Assembly: GCA_009837885.1 (NCBI GenBank)
Contig: VXSP01000009.1
Span: 23,045-87,044, forward strand
Length of the DNA: 64,000 nt
Direction of reading: 5' to 3'
Source of the DNA: Holophagales bacterium
Lineage (GTDB): Bacteria > Acidobacteriota > Thermoanaerobaculia > Multivoradales > Multivoraceae
Shown here: in pieces, positions 1-7,989 of the stretch
Layout: each line of letters starts with the position of its first letter
Numbering within the stretch: the stretch's first letter is position 1
Translations under genes and position numbers: made by a program
Notes under the pieces: model-generated
What the model saw: the letters and a program-made list of their open reading frames with translations, nothing else
Told to the model about the DNA's origin: nothing
The model's database searches: none

Positions 1-2
1 GT

Positions 3-554
3 CCGCTCAACCTGCTGATCTGGATCTACGCCGCCGGACAGATCGGCATGGCGGGGATGACCGCGATCATCGGTCTCTACCTCGGGCGCCGGTTTGGCGT
101 GGGCGAGTCGAACATCGGCCTGTTCTTCTTCTACCTGGGCGGTCTGTCGATCGCCTTCCGGGTCTTCGTCCTGGGGCCGGCGGTTCGGCGTTTCGGCGAG
201 ATCAGGATCCTGCGCGCCGGCGCCGTGAGCTTCGGCGTCGGGTTGATCGCCATTCCGTTCGCCACGGGTCTCTGGACGCTCGGAGCGGCGATCTTCCTGG
301 TCCCGCTCGGAACGTCGCTGCTCTTCCCCTGCACGACATCCCAGGTCTCGAAGCGCGCCCCCGGAAGCGGCGTCGTCGGGCAGGTTCTCGGTGTGCAGCA
401 GGCGTACGGCAACGGCAGCAAGATCGCGGCGCCGCTGGTCGCGGCCTACATGTTCCAGGCCTTGTCGCCTGAGGCTCCGTTCGTTGCCATCGGAGCGATC
501 CTGATCGTCGCGGCGGTGATGTCCGCGCGATTGCCGGCCGAGCGGGCCGGGTAA
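3..554 (+). CDS. MFS transporter, C-terminal part (5' end outside window)
   Basis: The reading frame is open from the left edge, so this is the last ~183 residues of a major facilitator superfamily transporter in the inner membrane. Several hydrophobic helices follow one another, with a basic loop (LGRRFG) early on and a further RRFGEIRI segment, as in the loops between helices of the second MFS half. Substrate cannot be inferred. It ends 25 bases before the sterol-reductase-like gene, in the same direction, so the two may be co-transcribed. The family call rests on hydrophobicity and loop pattern only. Confidence 0.75.
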   Translation, partial: PLNLLIWIYAAGQIGMAGMTAIIGLYLGRRFGVGESNIGLFFFYLGGLSIAFRVFVLGPAVRRFGEIRILRAGAVSFGVGLIAIPFATGLWTLGAAIFLVPLGTSLLFPCTTSQVSKRAPGSGVVGQVLGVQQAYGNGSKIAAPLVAAYMFQALSPEAPFVAIGAILIVAAVMSARLPAERAG

Positions 555-579
555 CCTCCCTGAGAACGGAGGTACAGGC

Positions 580-1668
580 ATGCCGCAGTTCTCGTTGTCC
601 GCGCTGTCGGCCGGCACCCTGCTCGAGGCGGCGGGGATGCTCCTGCTGTTCATCGGCTTTCTCTTCGTGGGGTCGATGGTCCTGCCGGGCCGGCGGGTCG
701 CGGGGCCCGAACTCGAGGGGGAGACACGCGTCTACAAGCTGAACGGCCTTCCCCTGTTCCTGGTCACCGTGACCCTGGGGGTCGTCGCCCAGGGGTTCGG
801 GTGGTTCTCCTTCTCCGTGCTGCACACGCACTTCGCCGCGTTGTTCGTCGTCGCGAACGTGTTCGCCGTTGCCGCGTCCGTCTGGCTCTATCTCCGGGGA
901 ACACGGGCCGGGAGTGCCGGCTCGGGAGATGGTCGGAGCTTCCTCATGGGTTCGGAACTCAATCCGACCTGCTGCGGCGTCGACCTGAAGATGTTCAGCT
1001 ACCGCCCGTCGCTCATCGGCCTGGCGGTGTTCAACCTGTCCTTCGCCGCCGTCCAGTACGAGACCGACGGTCGGCTGACGCTGGCGATGGCCGTCTATCA
1101 GGCGATTACCTTCGTGTACGTCTTCAACTACTTCCAGTTCGAGTACGGAATGGTCCACACGTGGGACATCATCGCCGAGCGGTTCGGGTTGGGGCTGGTC
1201 TGGGGCGACTACGTCCTGGTGCCCTTCTTCTACTGCCTTGCCGGATGGTGGCTGGTCGACGCGCCGGACAGCCTGCCGCCGGCCGCGGTGGTCGGGATCG
1301 TCCTGCTCGCCGCCTTCGGCTTCTGGATGTTCCGCGGCGCCAACCAGCAGAAGCACCGCTTCAAGCAGGATCCGAACGTCAGGATCTGGGGGCGGCCGGC
1401 CGAGACCCTGGATGGTCGTCTGCTGGTTTCGGGCTTCTGGGGACTCGGCCGGCATCTGAACTACACCGGCGAGATCTGCGTCTACCTCGCGTTCACCCTG
1501 ACCACCGGCTTCGTGTCCTGGGTGCCCTTCCTGCTCCCGGCGTGGCTCACGGGGCTGCTGTTGCACCGTTCCCGGCGGGACGATCGCCGCTGCCGCGCGA
1601 AGTACGGCGAGCTCTGGGAGCGCTACACGAAGCGGGTGCCTTACTCGGTCCTGCCGTTCATTCCTTAG
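580..1668 (+). CDS. ERG4/ERG24 family sterol reductase-like membrane protein
   Basis: Predicted integral-membrane reductase of 362 aa related to eukaryotic sterol C14, C24(28) and delta-7 reductases, which use NADPH to reduce ring or side-chain double bonds. Visible family motifs are GSELNPTCCGVDLKMF at 124-139, TWDIIAERFG...WGD at 194-210, LLVSGFWGLGRHLNYTGE at 281-298, and RDDRRCRAKYGELWERY at 333-349 followed by VPYSVLPF. Eight or more hydrophobic segments surround them. It is shorter than the ~430-450 aa fungal enzymes. The start is supported by GGAGG seven bases upstream of the ATG. No other sterol gene lies nearby, so the true substrate (sterol, hopanoid, other isoprenoid) is unknown. 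Confidence 0.8.
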   Translation: MPQFSLSALSAGTLLEAAGMLLLFIGFLFVGSMVLPGRRVAGPELEGETRVYKLNGLPLFLVTVTLGVVAQGFGWFSFSVLHTHFAALFVVANVFAVAASVWLYLRGTRAGSAGSGDGRSFLMGSELNPTCCGVDLKMFSYRPSLIGLAVFNLSFAAVQYETDGRLTLAMAVYQAITFVYVFNYFQFEYGMVHTWDIIAERFGLGLVWGDYVLVPFFYCLAGWWLVDAPDSLPPAAVVGIVLLAAFGFWMFRGANQQKHRFKQDPNVRIWGRPAETLDGRLLVSGFWGLGRHLNYTGEICVYLAFTLTTGFVSWVPFLLPAWLTGLLLHRSRRDDRRCRAKYGELWERYTKRVPYSVLPFIP

Positions 1669-1680
1669 GGCTGAACGCGA

Positions 1681-1710
1681 AAAGGGCGCGGCCGGGAAGC
1701 CGCGCCCTTT
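1681..1710. terminator. Bidirectional hairpin terminator
   Basis: A perfect inverted repeat (AAAGGGCGCGGC, loop CGGGAA, GCCGCGCCCTTT) lies 12 bases after the reductase stop codon and just beyond the 3' end of the tRNA on the other strand. Read on the minus strand the stem is followed by TTTT, read on the plus strand the stem itself ends in TTT. It probably ends both converging transcripts. Confidence 0.75.
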
Positions 1711-1717
1711 GAAGACT

Positions 1718-1794
<77 letters not shown>

Positions 1795-1806
1795 TCAGGA
1801 CTGAAA

Positions 1807-1835
1807 ATCGTGGCACAGCCGGTGGGAGGTGTCAA
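1807..1835 (-). promoter_or_regulatory. Candidate promoter of tRNA-fMet
   Basis: On the minus strand a perfect -35 box TTGACA (1835-1830) is followed after 17 bases by CACGAT (1812-1807), a weak -10. Transcription would start about a dozen bases before the mature tRNA 5' end. The -35 is strong, the -10 poor, so this is a prediction. Confidence 0.45.
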
Positions 1836-1884
1836 CCACTCGGACGCTCCGGTAGTGAGACTTCGGCTCGTGTAGGCTTCTCCC

Positions 1885-2235
1885 GTGTCGGCGACGCCTC
1901 CAGACGGGCGCGAACGGCTGCGGGAGCGCGTGGATCGTTGGCGCGAGAGGGCTCAGCGTTCGCTGCGGACGTTGATCGGCGTGGGGCTGATCCTTGCCCT
2001 TCTGTTTCTCGCGAGGGCGGGCTCCGAGAGCTACGCGGGACTGGCTGAACTGGCGGAGCGCGAGGGCGAACTCGAGATCGACCTCGAGGAGACCCGAGTG
2101 CGCGTGGAGCGACTCAAGCGCCGGGTGGACTTGCTCCAGGACGATCCCGTGGTGTTGGAGCGGCTGGCGCGCGAGGAGTTGGGCCTCGTGAGGCCGGGCG
2201 ACACGGTTGTCGTCCTGCCGCAGACGGACGACTGA
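1885..2235 (+). CDS. ftsB: FtsB/DivIC-like septum formation initiator
   Basis: Small bitopic division protein of 116 aa. The basic cytoplasmic N-terminus (to ~30) is followed by one transmembrane helix (TLIGVGLILALLFLARAG), then a periplasmic coiled coil rich in Glu, Leu and Arg, and a C-terminal segment ending LAREELGLVRPGDTVVVLP. That ending is typical of FtsB/DivIC proteins ('A.E.LG.v..GE.v..lp'). In known systems FtsB forms a complex with FtsL and FtsQ that activates FtsWI. The start is GTG. The gene stands immediately before mfd (17 bases apart), not in the dcw cluster that contains ftsL and ftsQ about 7.5 kb downstream. Confidence 0.82.
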   Translation: MSATPPDGRERLRERVDRWRERAQRSLRTLIGVGLILALLFLARAGSESYAGLAELAEREGELEIDLEETRVRVERLKRRVDLLQDDPVVLERLAREELGLVRPGDTVVVLPQTDD

Positions 2236-2252
2236 CCGCGACTCCCCGACCG

Positions 2253-5200
2253 GTGTCCGCCTGGCGTGATCTGGGCCGTCGCATTCGTCGCGGCCGCGAC
2301 TACCGCGAGTTGGCGGATACCGAGAGGGCGGCGGTCGTCGGTCTGCCGGTGCGGGCTTCCGCGGTGGTGTTCGAACTGCTGGCGGAGGACCGCGATGGGC
2401 CGCAACTCGTCGTCGTGCCTAGCGAAAGCGAGGTCCTGGCCTGGACCGAGGCGGCGGCGCTGCTGCGCGGGCCGAACCGGGCCCGGCTCATTCCCTTCCC
2501 GTCGCCGGCGCTGACCCCCTACCAGCAGGCGGAGGCGTCGCTGCTGGTGCGCGCCCAGGAGAGCACCGCCTACGATGCCCTGCTCGGGGCTCCGAGAGTC
2601 ACGGTGGTCTGTACGCCGCGGGCCCTGTTTCACCGTCTGGCACTGCCGGACGCGTTCCTCGGATCGGTGGTCGAACTCGAGGTCGGCGGTCAGGCCGCGC
2701 CGGAGGACCTGTTGCCCCGTCTGCTCGCCCACGGCTACCGGCGGAGCGACCTCGTGGCGGCGGTCGGCGCGGTGGCGCAACGCGGCGGCGTGTTCGATCT
2801 CTTCGCGCCCGGCGAACCCCGACCGGCGCGTCTCGACCTGTTCGGCGACACGGTCGAGAGCATTCACCGCTTCGATCCGTCCACCCAGCGTTCCGAAGAG
2901 CCGATCGAGTCTCTGCGGATCCGGCCCCTCACGCCCTTCGTCGCCGGGCCGGAACGAGCGGCCGCCCTGTCGGCGCTGCTGCTGGAAGAACGGGGCGGCG
3001 ACCTGTCCGACCGGTCCCGGGCCCAGTTGGAGGAGATGGCGGCGGGAGAACCCTTCGACGGCTGGGAGAAGTACCTGCCCCTGCTCGAAGCGAGCACGAG
3101 CCTCGGCGAGGTGATGGCGGTTGCTCCGGTGGTCGTGGTCGATCCCGAGCGGGTGAGGGGCGAGGTCGAACAGCACGCCGGGCTGTTGTGGGAGGAGTAC
3201 GGCCGGCGTTCCGACGACGGCGAAATCGCGGCCGAGCCGGAGCGGCTGACGGTGCCGGCGGATCAGGTGATGGAACTCGTCGAGCGGGCGGAGTTCCGGG
3301 TCGGCGGAACGCTTGATCCTGCTTCGGGAGGCCGGCGCGTCCGGGTCGACTTCGGCGCGGTCGAGACGGACGTGCTGGTCGATCAGCTTCCCCGTTTCCC
3401 GCGCGAGGTGGAGACGGCCGCCGCGCGCGGCGAAGACCTCTGGCTGGTGGCGCGCTCCGAACGGCACGAGGCGCTCCGCCAGACGCTGGGCCCTCGCGAG
3501 ATCGACTGGGACGGCGGCGCGGTGCGCCTCGTCGACGGCGAGCTGGCTCGGGGATTCCGGCTGCCGAACGCGGGTCTGGTGCTCTATGGCGAGGGTCAAC
3601 TCTTCCGCCAGAGGCTCGCCACGCGGCGTCGTCGCCGGATGGGTCCCTTCGTCTCCGGCCTGCGCGACCTGCGCGTCGGTGAGTTCGTGGTCCACGAAGA
3701 TCACGGCATCGGTCAGTTCCTGGGGCTCAAGACCCTCGACGGTCCGTCCGGCGAGGGACCGGCGGTTACCGGCGACCCGCTCCGGCCGCGGCAGGCGCGC
3801 GCGGTCGAGGTGATGGAACTTCTCTACTCGTCGGGGAGGACCCTGCTCCTGCCGCTGACCCGCCTGGACGAGATCGAGCGCTACAGCGGCATCGACGGCA
3901 TCGCGCCCCGGCTCGACCAGTTGGGCGGCAGCAGTTGGGCGAAGAAGAAGAGCCGGATCCGGCGCAGTCTCAAGGCGATCGCCACCGACCTCCTGAAGCT
4001 CTACGCCGAGCGCCGGCTGGCGCAGGCCGTGCCCATGGACGCGGACAGCGACCGGCAGCTCCAGTTCGAGAGCGCCTTCCCCTACGAGGAAACGCCCGAT
4101 CAACTGGAAGCGGTGCGGACGATCAAGGAGGATCTCGCCCGGGACCAGCCGATGGACCGCCTGCTGTGCGGCGACGTCGGCTTCGGCAAGACGGAAGTGG
4201 CGATGCGGGCGGCGTTCAAGGCGGTCGACAACGGGCTTCAGGTCGCGGTTCTGGCGCCGACCACGATCCTCGCCGACCAGCACCTGCGCACCTTCCGGCG
4301 GCGCTTCCAGGGCTTCGACGTCGAGATCGAGATGGTGTCCCGGTTCCGGTCGGCTGCCGAGATTCGGGCGATCCGGGCCCGGCTCGCCGAAGGGCGGATT
4401 CACGTCCTGATCGGCACGCACCGGTTGCTCAGCCGGGACATCGACATGCCGTGCCTCGGTCTGGTAGTGATCGACGAGGAGCAGCGCTTCGGTGTCGCCC
4501 AGAAGGAACGGTTGCGCGAACTCCGGCGCAACATCCACGTGCTCGCGATGTCCGCGACGCCGGTGCCACGCACCCTGCAACTATCCCTCGCCGGCGTGAG
4601 GGACCTGTCTCTCATCGAGTCGCCGCCACGCGACCGGATGGCGGTCGAGACCCGCATCCTGCCGTTCTCGGGCGACCTCGTGCGCGAGGCGATCGAGTTC
4701 GAAGTCGAGCGCGGCGGCCAGGTGTTCTACGTCTACAACCGGGTCGAGGACATCGAGGGGATCCTCCGCTACCTGCGCGAGCTGGTCCCCGGACTCAGGA
4801 TCACCGTCGGCCACGGGCAGATGGAAGAGGCGGAGCTGAGCCGGCGCATGCGCGCCTTCACAGCGGGCGAGTACGACCTGCTGCTCGCGACGACGATCAT
4901 CGAGAACGGCATCGACATCCCGAACGTGAACACGATGCTCGTGCACCGCGCCGACCGGTTCGGCCTGGCCCAGCTCTACCAGTTGCGGGGCCGGGTGGGC
5001 CGCAGCGATCAGCTTGGCTACTGCTATCTGCTGGCGCCGCCGGATACCGTGCTGTCGGAAGAGGCGCGCAAGCGGCTCGTGGCGATCCGCGAGTTCACGG
5101 AGCTCGGGGCGGGTTTCCGGATTGCTGCCCGCGACCTGGAGATCCGGGGCGCGGGTAACCTGCTCGGCGCCGAGCAGAGCGGTCACATAGCGGAGGTCGG

Positions 5201-5732
5201 AATCGAGACCTACATGAAGATGCTGGAACATGCGATCGCCGAACTGCGCGGCGAGGCGCCGTCGGAGGTTCCGTCCGCGTCGATCAGCCTGCCCGCGGCC
5301 ATGTCGATCCCGGAGGACTACATCGGCGAGATCTCGCTCCGGCTGGAGATCTACCGTCGCCTGGCGGACGCCGCGGAGGATCCGGCGATGCTGCTCGCCG
5401 AACTTCGCGACCGCTTCGGTCCGCCGCCCGAGCCCGTCCACACCCTGATCCAGGGCGCCGAACTCAAGCGGATCGCCGAGGGTGTCGGCGTCCAGGCGAT
5501 CGCCCACCGCAACGACCGGCTGACGATCCGGCTGCGCCGCGACGCGAACGTCGACGTCGAGCGCTTGATCCGCTTCGTGTCCGAACGGGAGGGCGCCGCC
5601 TTCGCGCCGGACGGCGTGCTGACCCTGCGGAACGTCCCGGGACGGGAGTCGATGGAGATCTCGCTCCAACTGCTCGAGCTTCTGTCGGGCGAAGCGCAGC
5701 CGCGACTGGGTGGCGCGGAGACGGTCCATTGA
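2253..5732 (+). CDS. mfd: Transcription-repair coupling factor Mfd
   Basis: DNA translocase of 1159 aa that removes RNA polymerase stalled at lesions and recruits UvrA. The N-terminal third matches the UvrB-like region. The RNA polymerase interaction domain shows EFVVHEDHGIGQFLGL. The RecG-like motor has Walker A GDVGFGKTEVAM, a DEEQ box (VIDEEQRFGV), SATPVPRTL, and motif VI-like QLRGRVGRS. The C-terminal TRCF domain follows. Length is normal for the family. The GTG start follows the ftsB-like gene closely. The stop overlaps the TTG start of the next gene (TTGA). Confidence 0.97.
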   Translation: MSAWRDLGRRIRRGRDYRELADTERAAVVGLPVRASAVVFELLAEDRDGPQLVVVPSESEVLAWTEAAALLRGPNRARLIPFPSPALTPYQQAEASLLVRAQESTAYDALLGAPRVTVVCTPRALFHRLALPDAFLGSVVELEVGGQAAPEDLLPRLLAHGYRRSDLVAAVGAVAQRGGVFDLFAPGEPRPARLDLFGDTVESIHRFDPSTQRSEEPIESLRIRPLTPFVAGPERAAALSALLLEERGGDLSDRSRAQLEEMAAGEPFDGWEKYLPLLEASTSLGEVMAVAPVVVVDPERVRGEVEQHAGLLWEEYGRRSDDGEIAAEPERLTVPADQVMELVERAEFRVGGTLDPASGGRRVRVDFGAVETDVLVDQLPRFPREVETAAARGEDLWLVARSERHEALRQTLGPREIDWDGGAVRLVDGELARGFRLPNAGLVLYGEGQLFRQRLATRRRRRMGPFVSGLRDLRVGEFVVHEDHGIGQFLGLKTLDGPSGEGPAVTGDPLRPRQARAVEVMELLYSSGRTLLLPLTRLDEIERYSGIDGIAPRLDQLGGSSWAKKKSRIRRSLKAIATDLLKLYAERRLAQAVPMDADSDRQLQFESAFPYEETPDQLEAVRTIKEDLARDQPMDRLLCGDVGFGKTEVAMRAAFKAVDNGLQVAVLAPTTILADQHLRTFRRRFQGFDVEIEMVSRFRSAAEIRAIRARLAEGRIHVLIGTHRLLSRDIDMPCLGLVVIDEEQRFGVAQKERLRELRRNIHVLAMSATPVPRTLQLSLAGVRDLSLIESPPRDRMAVETRILPFSGDLVREAIEFEVERGGQVFYVYNRVEDIEGILRYLRELVPGLRITVGHGQMEEAELSRRMRAFTAGEYDLLLATTIIENGIDIPNVNTMLVHRADRFGLAQLYQLRGRVGRSDQLGYCYLLAPPDTVLSEEARKRLVAIREFTELGAGFRIAARDLEIRGAGNLLGAEQSGHIAEVGIETYMKMLEHAIAELRGEAPSEVPSASISLPAAMSIPEDYIGEISLRLEIYRRLADAAEDPAMLLAELRDRFGPPPEPVHTLIQGAELKRIAEGVGVQAIAHRNDRLTIRLRRDANVDVERLIRFVSEREGAAFAPDGVLTLRNVPGRESMEISLQLLELLSGEAQPRLGGAETVH

Positions 5733-6619
5733 GTGCGTTGCGCGGGTCTTCCGACCCTCTGCCGCCGCAGGCGGCCAGAGAGACGCGCCGGCCGCAAGGC
5801 CGGCCCCGCTTTGCCGGGCTGTTGGCAGTCCTGGGTTTGGCCTGTGCTGGCAGTCTCCCGGAGGGAGTCGTCGTGCGAATCGGCGGCGAGGAGAAGAGCT
5901 ACGAGGACTTCGACCGCTACGTGCTGAGAGTCCTCGACGTCGACGCCTCCCGGTCGAGCAGCGCAGTGCTGTCAAGGCTGTTCGAGCGGTTCGTCGACGA
6001 CGAGCTCCTGTTGCGCTGGGCCCGGGACCGGGGATTCGCGGACGAGGCGGCGACCTCGCACGAGGCCGCCGCCGCGGTGCTCGAGGCTTCGCCGCCCGAC
6101 ATCTCGTCCACCGATGTCGAGCGCTACTACGCGGAGCACCGGAGCGACTACCAGCGGCCCGCCCGGGCGCGTCTGCGCCAGATCCTGGCGGAGGATCGCG
6201 CCAGCGCGGAGCTGGCGCTGGCCGAACTCGAAGCCGGAGTCGACTTCGGCGAAGTGGCGCGGATCCGTTCGATCGGACCGAGCGCTCAGGACGGCGGCTT
6301 CCAAGGCGAACTGTCGCGGGAGGACCTGCCCGGAGCCCTTGCCGACGTCGTCTTCGCCCTCGACGAAGGAGAGTGGAGCGCACTGCTGGAAGCGGACTAC
6401 GGATTCCGCATCTTCCAGGTCGAGCGCTTCCTGCCGGACGAGACGCTGTCGCTCCAGGCCGCCGCGCCTTCCATTCGGTCCCGGCTGGTCGCGGAACGGA
6501 GCGAGGCGCTGATTCGGCAGGCGATAGAAGAGGCGAGGGGGGAATACAATCTGCGGGTTGCGGTTTCACGATTACCGTTCGAGTACAGCGGCCCCTACAG
6601 CGAACCCGCAGCCGAGTGA
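5729..6619 (+). CDS. Parvulin-like (PpiC/SurA-type) lipoprotein, catalytic residues diverged
   Basis: Probable periplasmic folding factor of 296 aa. A hydrophobic stretch ending in the lipobox LGLAC near residue 38 predicts lipid attachment. A helical SurA-like N domain is followed by a rotamase-like region (~140-235) with GVDFGEVAR, DGGFQGELSREDLPGALADVVFAL and YGFRIFQVERF. Active parvulins have 'RHILV' and 'G.HI'; here these read LRQIL and GFRIF, so both catalytic His are missing and a chaperone role is more likely. The TTG start overlaps the mfd stop. Codons ~5-27 lie in a dispersed GC-rich repeat, so the n-region of the signal peptide is repeat-derived. Confidence 0.78.
   Translation: MSALRGSSDPLPPQAARETRRPQGRPRFAGLLAVLGLACAGSLPEGVVVRIGGEEKSYEDFDRYVLRVLDVDASRSSSAVLSRLFERFVDDELLLRWARDRGFADEAATSHEAAAAVLEASPPDISSTDVERYYAEHRSDYQRPARARLRQILAEDRASAELALAELEAGVDFGEVARIRSIGPSAQDGGFQGELSREDLPGALADVVFALDEGEWSALLEADYGFRIFQVERFLPDETLSLQAAAPSIRSRLVAERSEALIRQAIEEARGEYNLRVAVSRLPFEYSGPYSEPAAE
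5741..5810 (+). repeat. Dispersed GC hairpin repeat inside a lipoprotein gene
   Basis: This stretch shares CGCGGGTCTTC near its start and CGCGCCGGCCGCAAGGCCGG near its end with the intergenic element at 41811-41897. It contains a perfect hairpin at 5787-5804 (GCCGGCC, loop GCAA, GGCCGGC) and a smaller one, CCGCCGCAGGCGG. It is read in frame as the start of the parvulin-like lipoprotein. Confidence 0.6.
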
Positions 6620-6629
6620 GGAAGACGAC

Positions 6630-7790
6630 ATGAGCCGAGAATCCCTTCGCCGTCGCCGTGCCGACTTGCGATTGGCGGCCCTGGCGACGCTGGTCGCCGC
6701 GCTGGTTGCGCTCCCGGCGGCCGCGCAGTCGGAGCCGGGCGCGGAGAACCGCGTCGTCCTGCGGGTCAACGACCGGATCGTGACCCTGTACGAGTATCAG
6801 AGGGCGGTTGCCGTGCAGATACGCGACATCCGGAACGCCCCGGGCCTTACCGATCTGCGACGTCAGGAGCTGCTGGGCGAGGTCGGCCGGATGATCATGA
6901 AGGCGCTGTTCGAGGAGCAGTTGATCCTCTCCCGGGCCGACCAGCTCGCAGTGGCCGTTGACGAGAGCGATGTCGAGGAGCAGATCCGGGCGATGTGGGA
7001 GCGGGCCGGCATTGAGAATGAGGAGCAGTTCCAGGATGCCCTCGCCCAGCAGGGCATGCGCGAGCAGGACTTCCGCGACCAGATGCGCAAGCAGTTGCGG
7101 TCCAACATCGTGCGCGGCCGCGAGGTCGCGCCGCGGATCGACCTGGCGGACGAGGATCTGCGCCGGTTCTACCGCGACAACCAGGAGCGTTTCGCGATCT
7201 CCGAGAGGGGCCGCTTCGAAGAAGTGGTGATTCTCGAAGGCGTCGTTCCCGCGGACCGGATGGCGCCGCTGGCGTCGCTGGCGCGGACCCGGCTGGTAGC
7301 CGGTGAAGCGGCCACGGACGTGGCGGAAGGTCTTGGCGAGGGATCAACCGCCGTCGACGTCGGCTGGGTCACGCCGGGCGACCTGGCGCCGGCGCTGGAT
7401 GCCGTTGCCTGGGACCTGCAATCCGGCGACGTGGCGGAAGCCGTCCCGGCGCGTGGCGGTCTCCACGTGCTGAAGATGCTCGAGCGCGAACCCGCTTCGG
7501 TCCAGCCGTTCGAGGACGTGCGCGATGCGATCGAGCGGGAGGAACGGGGCCGTCTCTTCGACGAGGAGTACGTTCTTTACATGGAAGAACTCGCCGAGGC
7601 CGCCTACATCGTCGAGCGCCTGCCGGAGGAAGCGGTGGGCTACCGGCCGGTCGCGGCGCCGTCGCTCGATGCCGACGCCCTCGGGCTGCTCAGCCGCTTC
7701 GGGCCCGATGCGAGCGTTCAGCCCGATGCGGGTGCCCAGGACGCGGAAGAGCCTGCGGCCGAAGAGACCGGCGACGGTCCCGACGCGTAG
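6630..7790 (+). CDS. SurA-like periplasmic chaperone / peptidyl-prolyl isomerase
   Basis: 386 aa secreted protein. The N-terminus has an Arg-rich n-region, a hydrophobic core and PAAAQS as a signal peptidase site. Residues ~40-170 form the SurA N-terminal helical domain, including RVNDRIVTLYEYQRAV and a DEQIRAMWERAG-like helical stretch. A parvulin-like domain follows (~190-300) with VGWVTPGDLAPALDAV and GGLHVLKMLER. The second catalytic His is kept, but the first (usual RHIL) is replaced in FEEVVILE, so isomerase activity is doubtful. The acidic C-terminal tail is low complexity. The ATG at 6630 is preferred over upstream in-frame starts because it begins the signal peptide 11 bases after the previous gene and follows GAGGAAG. 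Probably serves outer-membrane protein biogenesis. Confidence 0.82.
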   Translation: MSRESLRRRRADLRLAALATLVAALVALPAAAQSEPGAENRVVLRVNDRIVTLYEYQRAVAVQIRDIRNAPGLTDLRRQELLGEVGRMIMKALFEEQLILSRADQLAVAVDESDVEEQIRAMWERAGIENEEQFQDALAQQGMREQDFRDQMRKQLRSNIVRGREVAPRIDLADEDLRRFYRDNQERFAISERGRFEEVVILEGVVPADRMAPLASLARTRLVAGEAATDVAEGLGEGSTAVDVGWVTPGDLAPALDAVAWDLQSGDVAEAVPARGGLHVLKMLEREPASVQPFEDVRDAIEREERGRLFDEEYVLYMEELAEAAYIVERLPEEAVGYRPVAAPSLDADALGLLSRFGPDASVQPDAGAQDAEEPAAEETGDGPDA

Positions 7791-7877
7791 GCAGCCGGCG
7801 GCGGAAGATCGCGCTAGGGCTGCCGAGATCGCACTACAGCGGCGCGAGTCACGCCGCGTTCCAGCGCTTCGTTGTCG

Positions 7878-7912
7878 AGTGGAGCAGAGTGGCCTGAAGT
7901 AGACAAGAATGG
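7878..7912 (+). promoter_or_regulatory. Candidate MraZ operator: four 10-bp-spaced repeats
   Basis: AGTGG, AGTGG, AGTAG and AATGG start at 7878, 7888, 7898 and 7908, exactly one helical turn apart, about 80-110 bases before mraZ. MraZ proteins of other bacteria bind direct repeats with a TGG(G)-type core and 10-bp period upstream of their own gene. The match is to that architecture; binding is inferred. Confidence 0.5.
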
Positions 7913-7929
7913 CCTAACGGTGCTAGTGT
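7900..7929 (+). promoter_or_regulatory. Candidate dcw-cluster promoter (Pmra)
   Basis: TAGACA (7900-7905, five of six to TTGACA) and TAGTGT (7924-7929) are separated by 18 bases and overlap the last two MraZ-like repeats. This arrangement would let MraZ control the promoter. The -10 match is modest. Confidence 0.4.
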
Positions 7930-7950
7930 TCCGCCTCTGAGCGTCAGTTT

Positions 7951-7968
7951 GTGGGCAAGTCCGCCCAC
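7951..7968 (+). promoter_or_regulatory. Inverted repeat in the mraZ leader
   Basis: A perfect inverted repeat GTGGGC-AAGTCC-GCCCAC lies 22 bases before the mraZ ATG, in what would be the 5' untranslated RNA. It could be an RNA hairpin or a further protein-binding site. No function can be assigned. Confidence 0.4.
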
Positions 7969-7989
7969 CTGACTCTCGGGGCGTGAGCG

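Noticed and set aside
2031-4580. A long (849-codon) open frame on the minus strand opposite mfd
   Set aside because: High GC content makes antisense frames long. It is low-complexity (Arg/Gln/Pro-rich), has no ribosome-binding site and lies wholly opposite an unambiguous mfd.
4581-6569. A 662-codon minus-strand open frame opposite the end of mfd and the parvulin-like gene
   Set aside because: Same reason: a compositional shadow of real plus-strand genes, with no recognisable domain.
7839-7857. GCGGCG...CGCCGC hairpin between the SurA-like gene and mraZ as a terminator
   Set aside because: The stem is only six pairs and no T-run follows; such short GC hairpins are expected by chance here.
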